This document shows positions 1-6,108 of a DNA stretch of 11,872 nucleotides, in pieces. Each line of letters begins with the position of its first letter. Position 1 is the stretch's first letter. Source of the DNA: Thiobacillus sp. (lineage in GTDB: Bacteria > Pseudomonadota > Gammaproteobacteria > Burkholderiales > Thiobacillaceae); contig JADMKH010000217.1 in assembly GCA_018780025.1 (NCBI GenBank), positions 1 through 11,872 on the forward strand, read 5' to 3'. The notes below the pieces were generated by a model. It was not told the origin of the DNA and ran no database searches. It saw only the letters and a program-made list of their open reading frames with translations. The position numbers were made by a program, and so were the translations under genes.

Positions 1-291
1 TTCGACACCACGCCCGCCAATTTCGCGGCGCAAAAAGGCGGCCAGTACGTCTGCGACGGCAGCGTGAAGCTCAACGGCGTGGCGATCGACAAGCTCGCCA
101 GCTACCGCGTGACCATGAACTCCTTCCTGGCCTCGGGCGGCGATAATTTCACCGTGTTCAATCAGGGTACTGCCCAGTTGGGTGGCGCGCTCGACCTCGA
201 CGCGCTGCAGCAGTATTTCACGGCGCACGATCCTGTCGCGCCCGGTGCGCAGGACAGGATTGTAAGACTAACAGCCTGCCCGGCGCTTTGA
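1..291 (+). CDS. 5'-nucleotidase / metallophosphoesterase, C-terminal end (partial)
   Basis: The reading frame is open from the first base and ends at TGA 289-291, leaving about 96 residues of a longer protein whose start lies left of the window. The segment YRVTMNSFLASGGDNFTVF is the signature of the 5'-nucleotidase C-terminal domain (UshA/NadN/CpdB-like), where the Asn-Ser-Phe and Gly-Gly-Asp stretch helps bind the nucleoside base. Enzymes of this family are usually exported and strip phosphate from nucleotides in the periplasm. The N-terminal metal-binding phosphoesterase domain is not in view, so substrate and exact family member stay open. A strong terminator follows 31 bases later, so this is the last gene of its transcript and is separate from the proton-channel cluster. 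Family assignment is confident; the name of the gene is not. Confidence 0.85.
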   Translation, partial: FDTTPANFAAQKGGQYVCDGSVKLNGVAIDKLASYRVTMNSFLASGGDNFTVFNQGTAQLGGALDLDALQQYFTAHDPVAPGAQDRIVRLTACPAL

Positions 292-322
292 AGCGGTAGT
301 CGGCGTAACTTCACACTGACCA

Positions 323-350
323 GGCGGGCCTTCGGGCCCGCCATTTTTTT
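323..350 (+). terminator. Rho-independent terminator of the 5'-nucleotidase gene
   Basis: A perfect 8-bp GC-rich stem (GGCGGGCC at 323-330, GGCCCGCC at 335-342) closes a TTCG tetraloop and is followed by A and seven T residues (344-350). This is a textbook intrinsic terminator 31 bases after the stop codon. The T tract directly abuts the left end of the inverted-repeat element at 351. Confidence 0.92.
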
Positions 351-542
351 GGCTCTTCAACTGTTATGTGTTGTTCCTTGGCAAACGCATCACACGCTAT
401 CCGGTAGGTCGGGAACACTTTCCCGACGCAACGGGCGGGGGGTGCGGGGATGTCGGGAAAGTCCGGCTGGAAACCTTCCATGCGGGTCATATCTTCCCGA
501 CCTACGGCATCAATGTGGTCAACACATAACAGTGAAAAAGCC
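351..542 (+). mobile_element. Small non-autonomous inverted-repeat element, copy 1 (MITE-like)
   Basis: The 192-bp segment is bounded by 23-bp imperfect terminal inverted repeats, 351-373 and 520-542, which match at 20 of 23 positions and share CTGTTATGTGTTG. Inside lies a second imperfect palindrome: TAGGTCGGGAACACTTTCCC near 404 is mirrored by TTCCCGACCTACGG near 493. It has no plausible coding sequence. The reverse complement of 2377-2534 aligns along its whole length, so these are two copies of one family in opposite orientation. The flanks (ATTTTTTT left, ATTGAAAA right) do not form a clear target duplication, so this copy is probably older or rearranged. GGCTCTT-type ends and the 8-bp duplication at the other copy suggest mobilisation by an ISL3-type transposase; that link is an inference. 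Confidence 0.8.
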
Positions 543-703
543 ATTGAAAAACAGGGGAATACGCGGTTGTAAACCGACGCTGGAATGAGTGCGATAAGCC
601 CGCATGGAATGGGATATGGCCCGAACGGGCCATATCCCATTCCATGCATTGTCATCACCTGCCGGGATAATCCGCGGCTTGGTTTAGTCCGGTTGAAACC
701 CCC
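543..703 (+). other. Gene-free leader upstream of the proton-channel cluster
   Basis: Between the inverted-repeat element and the ATG at 704 there is no supported gene. The stretch holds the 46-bp palindrome at 602-647 and little else. No convincing sigma-70 promoter could be placed: TTGTCA at 649 and GATAAT at 666 are only 11 bases apart. The sequence before ATG 704 (GGTTGAAACCCCC) lacks a clear Shine-Dalgarno motif, so translation of the first gene may be weak or controlled by leader structure. A promoter must exist here or inside the upstream element, because the terminator at 323-350 isolates the cluster from the gene to the left. Confidence 0.5.
602..647. repeat. Perfect 46-bp palindrome (22-bp arms, AA centre)
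   Basis: Arm 602-623 is exactly complementary to arm 626-647, separated only by AA. The arm begins GCATGGAATGGG and ends ATGGCCCG. No T tract follows, so it is not an intrinsic terminator. It lies 57 bases upstream of the first gene of the cluster. As DNA it could extrude a cruciform or bind a large dimeric regulator; as RNA it would be a very stable hairpin in the 5' leader. Both strands encode the same short peptide by symmetry, which explains spurious small reading frames here. The inverted repeat is certain, its role unknown. Confidence 0.9.
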
Positions 704-2365
704 ATGCGCGTTCCTGCTTTTACGATTGCCCTGTTGCTTTCCCTGTTTTCTGCCGCCAGCCATGCCTGGTGGAACGAGGACTGGAGCGCGCGCAAGAAAA
801 TCACGCTGACCAACCCGGCAGGCGAGGTGAGTGACGCGCCGGTGCTGATCCGCCTGCACACCGGCAATTTCGATTTTCTGTCGGCCAGCGAGAACGGCAG
901 CGATCTGCGTGTGCTGGCCGGAGACGACGCGACCGAGCTGAAATTCCATATCGAAAAATGGGACGGCATCAACCAGCTTGCGCTGGTGTGGGTGAAGCTG
1001 CCCAAGCTTGCTGCGAAAACCGAGGCGTATCTGTATTTCGGCAATGAGCAGGCTACTGCGGCTTCCGACCCCAAGGGCACCTATGACGCGGCGAGTGCGG
1101 TATTCCATTTTGCGGAAGCTGCAGGCAATCCGGCCGACAGCGGACCGAACGGACTCAACGCAACGGCATTCAGCGGCGAGCGCGTGGCGGCGTCGTTCGC
1201 CAACGGCGGTGCGAAATTCAACGGGTCGCAAAGCCTGACGCTGCCTGCGATCAATGCAGCGGGCGGGCTGAGCGTGGCGATGTGGGTCAAGCCTGCTTCG
1301 CTCGACGGCGCGCTAATGCAGGCGGGCGGGCTGAACGCCGCACTGGTGGGCGGAGTGCTGAACGTGCAGGCGGGCGCGGCCAATGTCACCGCGTCGGCGC
1401 CGCTGACGGCGGGCAAATGGCACTACCTGGCGATCACTGTGGATAGCACGCTGAAGCTTTATATCGACGGCAAGCTGGCAGGCGAGGCGTCCGGCGCGGC
1501 GTTGCCTGCCGGGGCGCTGACCGTGGGTGCGGGTTATAGCGGCGAGCTGGACGAAGTGCAGTTGAGCGGCAAGGTGCGCGATGCAGCCTGGATCGCGGTG
1601 CAGGCGGCGCAAGGTCCGAGCGGCGCGCTGGTGGCGCTGGGTGCAGACGAATTCGGCGAAGGCGGCGATGAAGGCGGCATTTGGGGCACCTTGTTTGCTG
1701 CGCTGACCGTGGATGGCTGGGTCGCGATCGGCATCCTGGCGGTGATGCTGGTGATCGCGCTGTGGATCATGGTCGTCAAGGCCATTTATGTGAATCGTGT
1801 CGATAATGCCAACCGCCAGTTCATGCACCGGTTTCGCGAGCTGTCGACCGACCTGGGGGCGATCGACAAGACGCAGGGGATGGCGGATGCGTTCAGGCAT
1901 TCCTCGTTGTACCACCTCTACCACGTTGCTACGGTCGAGTTGTCGCATCGTTTCAAGGACACCGATGCCGCGCATCTGGCAGAGAAAAACCTGTCGCCGC
2001 AGTCGCTCGACGCGATCCGCGCCAGCCTGGACACCGGGCTGGTGAAGGAAACCACGCGCATGAACAAGCTCATGGTGCTGCTCACCATTGCGATTTCCGG
2101 CGGCCCCTTCATCGGACTGCTGGGCACGGTGCTGGGGGTGATGATTACCTTTGCCGTGATTGCCGCCACCGGCGATGTCAACGTGGCGGCGATTGCGCCC
2201 GGTATCGCGGCGGCGCTGATGGCGACCGCAGCGGGTATGGCCGTGGCGATTCCCGCGCTGTTTGGTTACAACTATCTGAATTCACGCATCAAGGCCATCA
2301 CCTCCGATATGCGCGTGTTCAACGACGAGTTGATTACCAAGCTGGCCGAAAACTACAGCCGCTGA
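704..2365 (+). CDS. DUF2341-LamG-ExbB/TolQ/MotA proton-channel fusion protein
   Basis: This 553-residue protein fuses a periplasmic sensing or binding region to a proton-channel subunit. Residues 1-21 form a signal peptide (cleavage near SHA-W). Residues 25-120 resemble DUF2341 (WNEDWSARKKITLTN, AYLYFGN), and about 130-315 resemble a LamG/concanavalin-like lectin fold (GGLSVAMWVKP, GKWHYLAITVD, LKLYIDGKLAG). The first channel helix spans about 338-360, a cytoplasmic segment follows, and helices at 457-488 (SGGPFIGLLGTVLGVM) and 495-525 (APGIAAALMATAAGMAVAIP) match ExbB/TolQ. Thr475 and Thr508 align with E. coli ExbB Thr148 and Thr181, but Ala503 replaces Glu176. Start 704 is chosen because it gives a clean signal peptide and an in-frame stop lies at 668-670; no good ribosome site is visible. 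With the next two genes it would form the ExbB-ExbD-TonB motor of the inner membrane. Confidence 0.9.
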   Translation: MRVPAFTIALLLSLFSAASHAWWNEDWSARKKITLTNPAGEVSDAPVLIRLHTGNFDFLSASENGSDLRVLAGDDATELKFHIEKWDGINQLALVWVKLPKLAAKTEAYLYFGNEQATAASDPKGTYDAASAVFHFAEAAGNPADSGPNGLNATAFSGERVAASFANGGAKFNGSQSLTLPAINAAGGLSVAMWVKPASLDGALMQAGGLNAALVGGVLNVQAGAANVTASAPLTAGKWHYLAITVDSTLKLYIDGKLAGEASGAALPAGALTVGAGYSGELDEVQLSGKVRDAAWIAVQAAQGPSGALVALGADEFGEGGDEGGIWGTLFAALTVDGWVAIGILAVMLVIALWIMVVKAIYVNRVDNANRQFMHRFRELSTDLGAIDKTQGMADAFRHSSLYHLYHVATVELSHRFKDTDAAHLAEKNLSPQSLDAIRASLDTGLVKETTRMNKLMVLLTIAISGGPFIGLLGTVLGVMITFAVIAATGDVNVAAIAPGIAAALMATAAGMAVAIPALFGYNYLNSRIKAITSDMRVFNDELITKLAENYSR

Positions 2366-2368
2366 TGA

Positions 2369-2542
2369 TTGAATTAGGCGCTTTCACCGTTATCTGTTGG
2401 CCGTATGGATGCCGTAGGTTGGGAACACCTTCCCGACATCCCCGCCCGTTGCGTCGGGAAGGTGTTCCCGACCTACGGATAGCGCGTGATTCCAGGGCGT
2501 TTGCAAAGGAACAACACATAATGGTGAAAGCGCCTTGAATTA
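2369..2542 (-). mobile_element. Small inverted-repeat element, copy 2, with 8-bp target duplication
   Basis: The element proper is 2377-2534 (158 bp). Its 23-bp terminal inverted repeats, 2377-2399 and 2512-2534, match at 21 of 23 positions. It is flanked exactly by the direct repeat TTGAATTA at 2369-2376 and 2535-2542, a target-site duplication. An internal palindrome has arms 2412-2437 and 2453-2478, matching at 25 of 26 positions around a 15-nt loop. It is the reverse-oriented sister of 351-542. It carries no gene, so it must have moved with a transposase supplied from elsewhere. Its insertion lengthened the spacer between the channel gene and exbD from about 73 to about 239 bases. In the mRNA it would fold into a long hairpin that could reduce readthrough or stabilise one half of the message. 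Confidence 0.85.
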
Positions 2543-2546
2543 TCAG

Positions 2547-2576
2547 CAGGTCGGGGACGTCTTCCCGACGCAACGG
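2547..2576 (+). repeat. Short hairpin repeat upstream of exbD
   Basis: This stretch, starting CAGGTCGGGGACG, pairs GTCGGG with CCCGAC and continues into CGCAACGG. It resembles the core of the two larger elements (GTCGGGAACACTTTCCCGAC followed by GCAACGGG) but has no terminal repeats. A sister copy lies before the porin gene at 3701-3736. It sits 19 bases upstream of the ribosome-binding site of exbD. Confidence 0.6.
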
Positions 2577-2604
2577 ACTGACCACGGGATAAACGGAGAC
2601 CGCC

Positions 2605-3009
2605 ATGCAGATTCAGGATGACAACGAGCCTTACGACCAGATCAATGTGGTGCCGATGCTCGATCTGGCCTATGTGCTGCTGGTGATTTTCATCATCATG
2701 ACCACCGCCTCGGTGCAGGGCATCAAGGTCAACCTGCCGAAGGCGAGCAACACCCCCAGCCTGGCCAAGCCGCAGACTAAGGCGATCACCATCACCGAGG
2801 GCGGGCAGATTTTTCTCGATACTTATCCGGTGAGCCTGGATGAATTGCGTACCCAACTGGGCGCGCTGAAGGCCGCCAACCCTGAGCTGCCCGTGGTGGT
2901 GAAGGGCGACACCGTGGTGGCGTATGGCCGCGTGATGGAAGTGCTCGAACTATTGGGTCAGCTCGACATCACTCAGCTTGGCCTTGTCACCCAGAAGCTG
3001 GTGAAGTAA
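2605..3009 (+). CDS. exbD: ExbD/TolR-family proton-motor subunit
   Basis: This 134-residue protein has the ExbD layout: a short cytoplasmic N-terminus, one transmembrane helix at about 19-40 (PMLDLAYVLLVIFIIMTTA) and a periplasmic domain ending in a DITQLGLVTQ-type segment. Asp20 in INVVPMLD aligns with the essential membrane Asp (Asp25) of E. coli ExbD, which carries protons through the ExbB pentamer. The KVNLPKA stretch after the helix is also typical. Length is close to the usual 135-145 residues. A clear ribosome site GGAG at 2595-2598 lies six bases before ATG 2605. The next gene starts at the base after its stop, so the two are translationally coupled. Whether it behaves like ExbD or TolR cannot be told from sequence; the TonB-like neighbour favours ExbD. 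Confidence 0.93.
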   Translation: MQIQDDNEPYDQINVVPMLDLAYVLLVIFIIMTTASVQGIKVNLPKASNTPSLAKPQTKAITITEGGQIFLDTYPVSLDELRTQLGALKAANPELPVVVKGDTVVAYGRVMEVLELLGQLDITQLGLVTQKLVK

Positions 3010-3681
3010 GTGATAGATGACGACAGCAAACCGGCATGGGTGCGTTGGGGCGGTGTTGCGCTGGGACTGGCCGCCACCGTACTGCTCGTGTTGTGGCTGA
3101 GAGATGTGCTGATGTCCGGCAAGCCATCGAAGCCGATGAAGCTGCAGCAGATCACTCTGGTGCGCCCGCTGCCGCCGCCACCCAAACCGCCGGAGCAGAA
3201 GCCGCCGGAGCCGGAGGTGAAGGAAGAAGTAAAGCTCGACGAGCCGCAGCCGACGCCCGAGCCGCAGCAAGCCGATGCACCGCCGCCCGGCCCCGATTTG
3301 GGCGTGGATGCAGAGGGTACGGGTAGCGGCGACGGTTTTGGGCTGGTCGGTAAAAAAGGGGGCGCCGATCTGATTGGCGGTGGGCCGAAAGGCAACCCCT
3401 GGGGATGGTACGACGCGCTCCTGAACGAAGCGGTGAATTCTGCGTTTCAGAGCGCGCTGGCGCGCGAAAAGGCGCTCAAAAACAAGAACTACAAGGTGAT
3501 CGTGAAAGTGTGGATCGACAGTACCGGCAATGTAACGCGCGCAGCATTGGTAGACAGCACGGGCGATGTCCGCGCCGACGAAGTATTGAAAGAAGCGCTG
3601 CGCGACATGCGGGCCTTGCGCGACAGCCCGCCGGCAGACATGCCGCAGCCGGTGAAGATACGGGTGACGTCGCGCGCCTGA
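3010..3681 (+). CDS. TonB-like energy transducer
   Basis: This 223-residue protein has the TonB plan: a short cytoplasmic N-terminus, one membrane anchor at about 13-30 (GGVALGLAATVLLVLWL), a Pro/Glu/Lys-rich periplasmic arm at 53-95, a Gly-rich linker at 98-130 and a C-terminal TonB-like domain at about 140-221 (YKVIVKVWIDSTGNVTRAAL, then VKIRVTSR). TonB proteins carry motor energy from ExbB-ExbD across the periplasm to outer-membrane transporters. The start is GTG 3010, directly after the exbD stop, with no strong ribosome site of its own, so coupled translation is likely. The anchor contains no histidine, whereas E. coli TonB has a conserved His20. The C-terminal domain is recognisable but divergent, and the partner receptor is not identified; the adjacent porin is the obvious candidate. 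Confidence 0.85.
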   Translation: MIDDDSKPAWVRWGGVALGLAATVLLVLWLRDVLMSGKPSKPMKLQQITLVRPLPPPPKPPEQKPPEPEVKEEVKLDEPQPTPEPQQADAPPPGPDLGVDAEGTGSGDGFGLVGKKGGADLIGGGPKGNPWGWYDALLNEAVNSAFQSALAREKALKNKNYKVIVKVWIDSTGNVTRAALVDSTGDVRADEVLKEALRDMRALRDSPPADMPQPVKIRVTSRA

Positions 3682-3700
3682 GCGCTGCGGCGCGCGATTC

Positions 3701-3736
3701 AGCAGGGCGGGAACACTTTCCCGCCGCAACGTGCAG
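3701..3736 (+). repeat. Short hairpin repeat upstream of the porin gene
   Basis: The 8-bp stem GGCGGGAA (3706-3713) pairs with TTCCCGCC (3718-3725) around loop CACT, followed by GCAACG. It matches the repeat at 2547-2576, including the preceding TCAGCAGG. Where that copy has a T-A pair in the stem (GTCGGG/CCCGAC), this one has G-C (GGCGGG/CCCGCC), so pairing is kept while sequence changes. No T tract follows, so it is not a simple terminator. It lies in the only sizeable gap between the tonB-like and porin genes. Confidence 0.65.
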
Positions 3737-3755
3737 GAAGATTGAGACGAACGAT

Positions 3756-5312
3756 ATGAAAAGACAACTGAAACCTCTGGTACTGGCGTTAACGCTGGCG
3801 TGCGCAGGCAACGCGCTGGCGGACGACGCGGGCGCGCGCATCGAGGAATTGCACGAAACCACGCTCAACCTGATTCAGTTGCTGGTCGATCAGAAGGTGC
3901 TCACCCAGGAAGCCGCAGACGCCATGCTGAACAAGGCGCGGGCGCAGGCAGCCGAGAAAACCGCGCAAGCCAAAGCTGCCGAAGCGGAAGCCGGCAAGGG
4001 CGTGGTGCGCGTGACCTACGTTCCAGAAACCGTCAAGCGCGAAATCCGCGAGCAGGTGCGGCAGGAAGTCGTGGCGCAAGCCAAGCTCGAACGCTGGGGC
4101 GACGTCAACGCTGTGCCGGAGTGGCTCGACCGCCTGAAGTGGGAAGGCGATTTCCGCTTGCGCTATCAGGGCGATCTGTTTGCAGACGGCAATGCGCCGG
4201 AAACTTTTTTTCAGGCGTTCGGCCAGAACGTCAGCAACACGCTGGAAGATCGCCAACGCGAGCGCGTTCGCCTGCGCCTGGGCCTGAACGCCAACGTCAC
4301 CGGCGGCGTCGACGCCGGCATTCGCATCACCACCGGCAACACCTCCGATCCGGTTTCGACCAACCAGACGCTCGGCAACACCGGCAACAAATACAGCCTG
4401 GTGCTCGACCGTGCCTTCCTCAAGCTGCGGCCGATCGACGATCTGACGCTGTGGGGCGGACGCATTCCCAATCCTTTCTTCTCCACCGACCTGGTGTGGG
4501 ACGACGATCTCAATTTCGAGGGCGCAGCAGTGAGCTACGCGCCGGGCGCGCAGGAGCCGCAGCGTGTGTTCAAGCCTTTCGTCACAGCTGGGGTGTTCCC
4601 TTTGCAGGAGATCGAGGAAAACGCGGGTACTCAGGCCAAGGATAAATGGCTATACGCCGCACAGGCGGGCCTGGAATGGACGCCCAGCACACGGGCGCGT
4701 TTCAAGCTGGGTGGAGCTTATTATCAGTATCGCAACTTGCCAGGCACGCCTAACCCGGCATCGGGCAATACATTTTTCAATGCCACCGCGCCGCAATCCC
4801 GCCAAAAGGGCAATAGCCTTTTCAACATCGACAATGACGGCAACGTCAATACGAATGTGTGGGCGCTGGCGGCCGACTACCGCATCGCCAACGTCACGCT
4901 GGTTGCCGATTTCGCCGAATTCTTCCCCGTCCACATCATCGGCAGCTTCGACTGGGCGCGCAACATCGGCTTCGACCAGGGCGAGATTTTGGCGCGTACC
5001 GGGCAGAACATCGAACCGGAGACAGACGGCTATCAGGCCAAACTCACCATCGGTTATCCGAAAATCAGCGAGCGCCACGAATGGCAAGCCTTCGTCGGCT
5101 ACCGCTATCTGGAACGCGATGCGGTGCTGGATGCCTTTACCGATTCTGACTTCCACCTCGGCGGCACCAACCACAAAGGTTTCATGATCGGCGGCTCGTA
5201 TGGCCTCTACAAGAACACCTGGGTGTCGGCGCGCTGGATGTCGTCGGACGAAATCAGCGGGTTGCCGCTTTCCATCGACGTGTTCCAGCTCGACCTCAAT
5301 GCCAAGTTCTAA
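3756..5312 (+). CDS. Putative outer-membrane porin (Porin_5-like)
   Basis: This 518-residue protein begins with a signal peptide (about 1-22, cleavage ALA-DD). A predicted coiled-coil or helical periplasmic segment follows at 25-115 (IQLLVDQKVLTQEAADAML, then Ala/Glu/Lys-rich). From about 125 to the end it shows alternating amphipathic strands, beginning WEGDFRLRYQGDLF, and it ends in Phe (LNAKF) as outer-membrane beta-barrels do. The pattern fits the putative porin family Porin_5. No TonB box or plug domain of a TonB-dependent receptor is visible, which is odd next to ExbB-ExbD-TonB. ATG 3756 was chosen because it opens the signal peptide; the frame stays open far upstream into the tonB-like gene, but that extension has no signal sequence. 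AGGAAG at 3735-3740 is somewhat distant from the ATG. The substrate is unknown. Confidence 0.85.
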   Translation: MKRQLKPLVLALTLACAGNALADDAGARIEELHETTLNLIQLLVDQKVLTQEAADAMLNKARAQAAEKTAQAKAAEAEAGKGVVRVTYVPETVKREIREQVRQEVVAQAKLERWGDVNAVPEWLDRLKWEGDFRLRYQGDLFADGNAPETFFQAFGQNVSNTLEDRQRERVRLRLGLNANVTGGVDAGIRITTGNTSDPVSTNQTLGNTGNKYSLVLDRAFLKLRPIDDLTLWGGRIPNPFFSTDLVWDDDLNFEGAAVSYAPGAQEPQRVFKPFVTAGVFPLQEIEENAGTQAKDKWLYAAQAGLEWTPSTRARFKLGGAYYQYRNLPGTPNPASGNTFFNATAPQSRQKGNSLFNIDNDGNVNTNVWALAADYRIANVTLVADFAEFFPVHIIGSFDWARNIGFDQGEILARTGQNIEPETDGYQAKLTIGYPKISERHEWQAFVGYRYLERDAVLDAFTDSDFHLGGTNHKGFMIGGSYGLYKNTWVSARWMSSDEISGLPLSIDVFQLDLNAKF

Positions 5313-6108
5313 GTTGGCTCTTTTTGCCCTGCTGCTCGCGTCTGCGGCGTGGGGCGGGCAGCCCTGGAGTGACAACGAGCTGGGCTGGCTGTCGCAGGAG
5401 ACCGATTCGCGTCCGCCACGCGAGGCGCGCCTGCGTCCGCCGCCGGAACGTTTCGCCGCGATCGCGGCCGACGGCAATTTCGTGATGCCACGCGAACAGG
5501 CGGGCGACGAGGCCAGACTGATGGATGCGGCTCGGCGCGGCGACATCGAAGCGGTGCGAGTGCTGCTCAAGTTTGGCGCGAATCCGAACATGGGCGATTA
5601 CTGGCGCGACGCGCCGCTGATGGAAGCGGTGCGGCAGGACAATCTGGAACTCGCGCAGGTGCTGCTCGACGCCGGCTCCACGCCCAACATCAAGGGGCGC
5701 GGCTATACGCCGCTTGGCCTGGCTGCCAGGAATGGCAACGTGCGCCTGATCGAGATGCTGTTGCGCGCCGGCGCCGACCCGGATCGCAAGAGCGACGATG
5801 GCGACACGCCCATGCATAGCGCGGCGCTGATGGGGCATCCCGCAGTGATCGATGCGCTGGCCAAGGCGCGCCCCGATCTCACGCTGTTCAATCGCGAAGG
5901 CTTGTCGCCGCTCGCGGTGGCCGCCGCCAATGGACAGTACGACGCTGCCCGCGCACTTGCCAGCGCGGGTGCGCCGCCCGATTGGGGCGACAAAAAATTC
6001 CACCCGCCGCTGTGGTGGGCATTTTCGGTCGGCGATCTGGATATGGCGCGATTGCTGCTCAAGCTTGGCGCGGCGCCAGGACAGTTGCCTGTGGGAGCTT
6101 TGCAATGA
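5299..6108 (+). CDS. Secreted ankyrin-repeat protein
   Basis: This 269-residue protein has a signal peptide at 1-20 (LALFALLLASAAWGG) and about six ankyrin repeats between residues 70 and 262. Typical phrases are DEARLMDAARRGDIEAVRVL, GYTPLGLAARNGNVRLIEML and GLSPLAVAAANGQYDAARAL. Ankyrin repeats bind other proteins, so this is probably a periplasmic adaptor. ATG 5299 lies inside the end of the porin gene (14-nt overlap) and yields the signal peptide; the frame is open to 5200, but that part is the porin read out of frame. Its stop overlaps the next start as ATGA (6105-6108), so porin, ankyrin and coiled-coil proteins are made together. A partner in the porin or the periplasmic part of the channel fusion is plausible but not shown. 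Confidence 0.9.
   Translation: MPSSKLALFALLLASAAWGGQPWSDNELGWLSQETDSRPPREARLRPPPERFAAIAADGNFVMPREQAGDEARLMDAARRGDIEAVRVLLKFGANPNMGDYWRDAPLMEAVRQDNLELAQVLLDAGSTPNIKGRGYTPLGLAARNGNVRLIEMLLRAGADPDRKSDDGDTPMHSAALMGHPAVIDALAKARPDLTLFNREGLSPLAVAAANGQYDAARALASAGAPPDWGDKKFHPPLWWAFSVGDLDMARLLLKLGAAPGQLPVGALQ

Noticed and set aside
649..671. TTGTCA and GATAAT as a promoter for the motor cluster
   Set aside because: The spacer is only 11 bases, too short for sigma-70.
585..809. Small plus-strand open frame through the palindrome encoding MGYGPNGPYPIPC
   Set aside because: The same peptide appears on the other strand because the DNA is palindromic; it overlaps the true gene at 704 and has no ribosome site.
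311..1231. 306-residue minus-strand open frame
   Set aside because: It lies over the inverted-repeat element, the palindrome and the start of the channel gene; its sequence has no family character and runs opposite to a clear signal-peptide protein.
351..2604. CRISPR array or phage-defence cassette suggested by repeated palindromes
   Set aside because: The repeats are few, unequally spaced, in both orientations, and flanked by a target duplication; no cas or defence gene is present.
3405..3755. N-terminal extension of the porin frame
   Set aside because: It is the tonB-like gene read out of frame and would remove the signal peptide from the N-terminus.
5200..5298. N-terminal extension of the ankyrin protein
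   Set aside because: It is the porin 3' end in another frame; the signal peptide starts at 5299.
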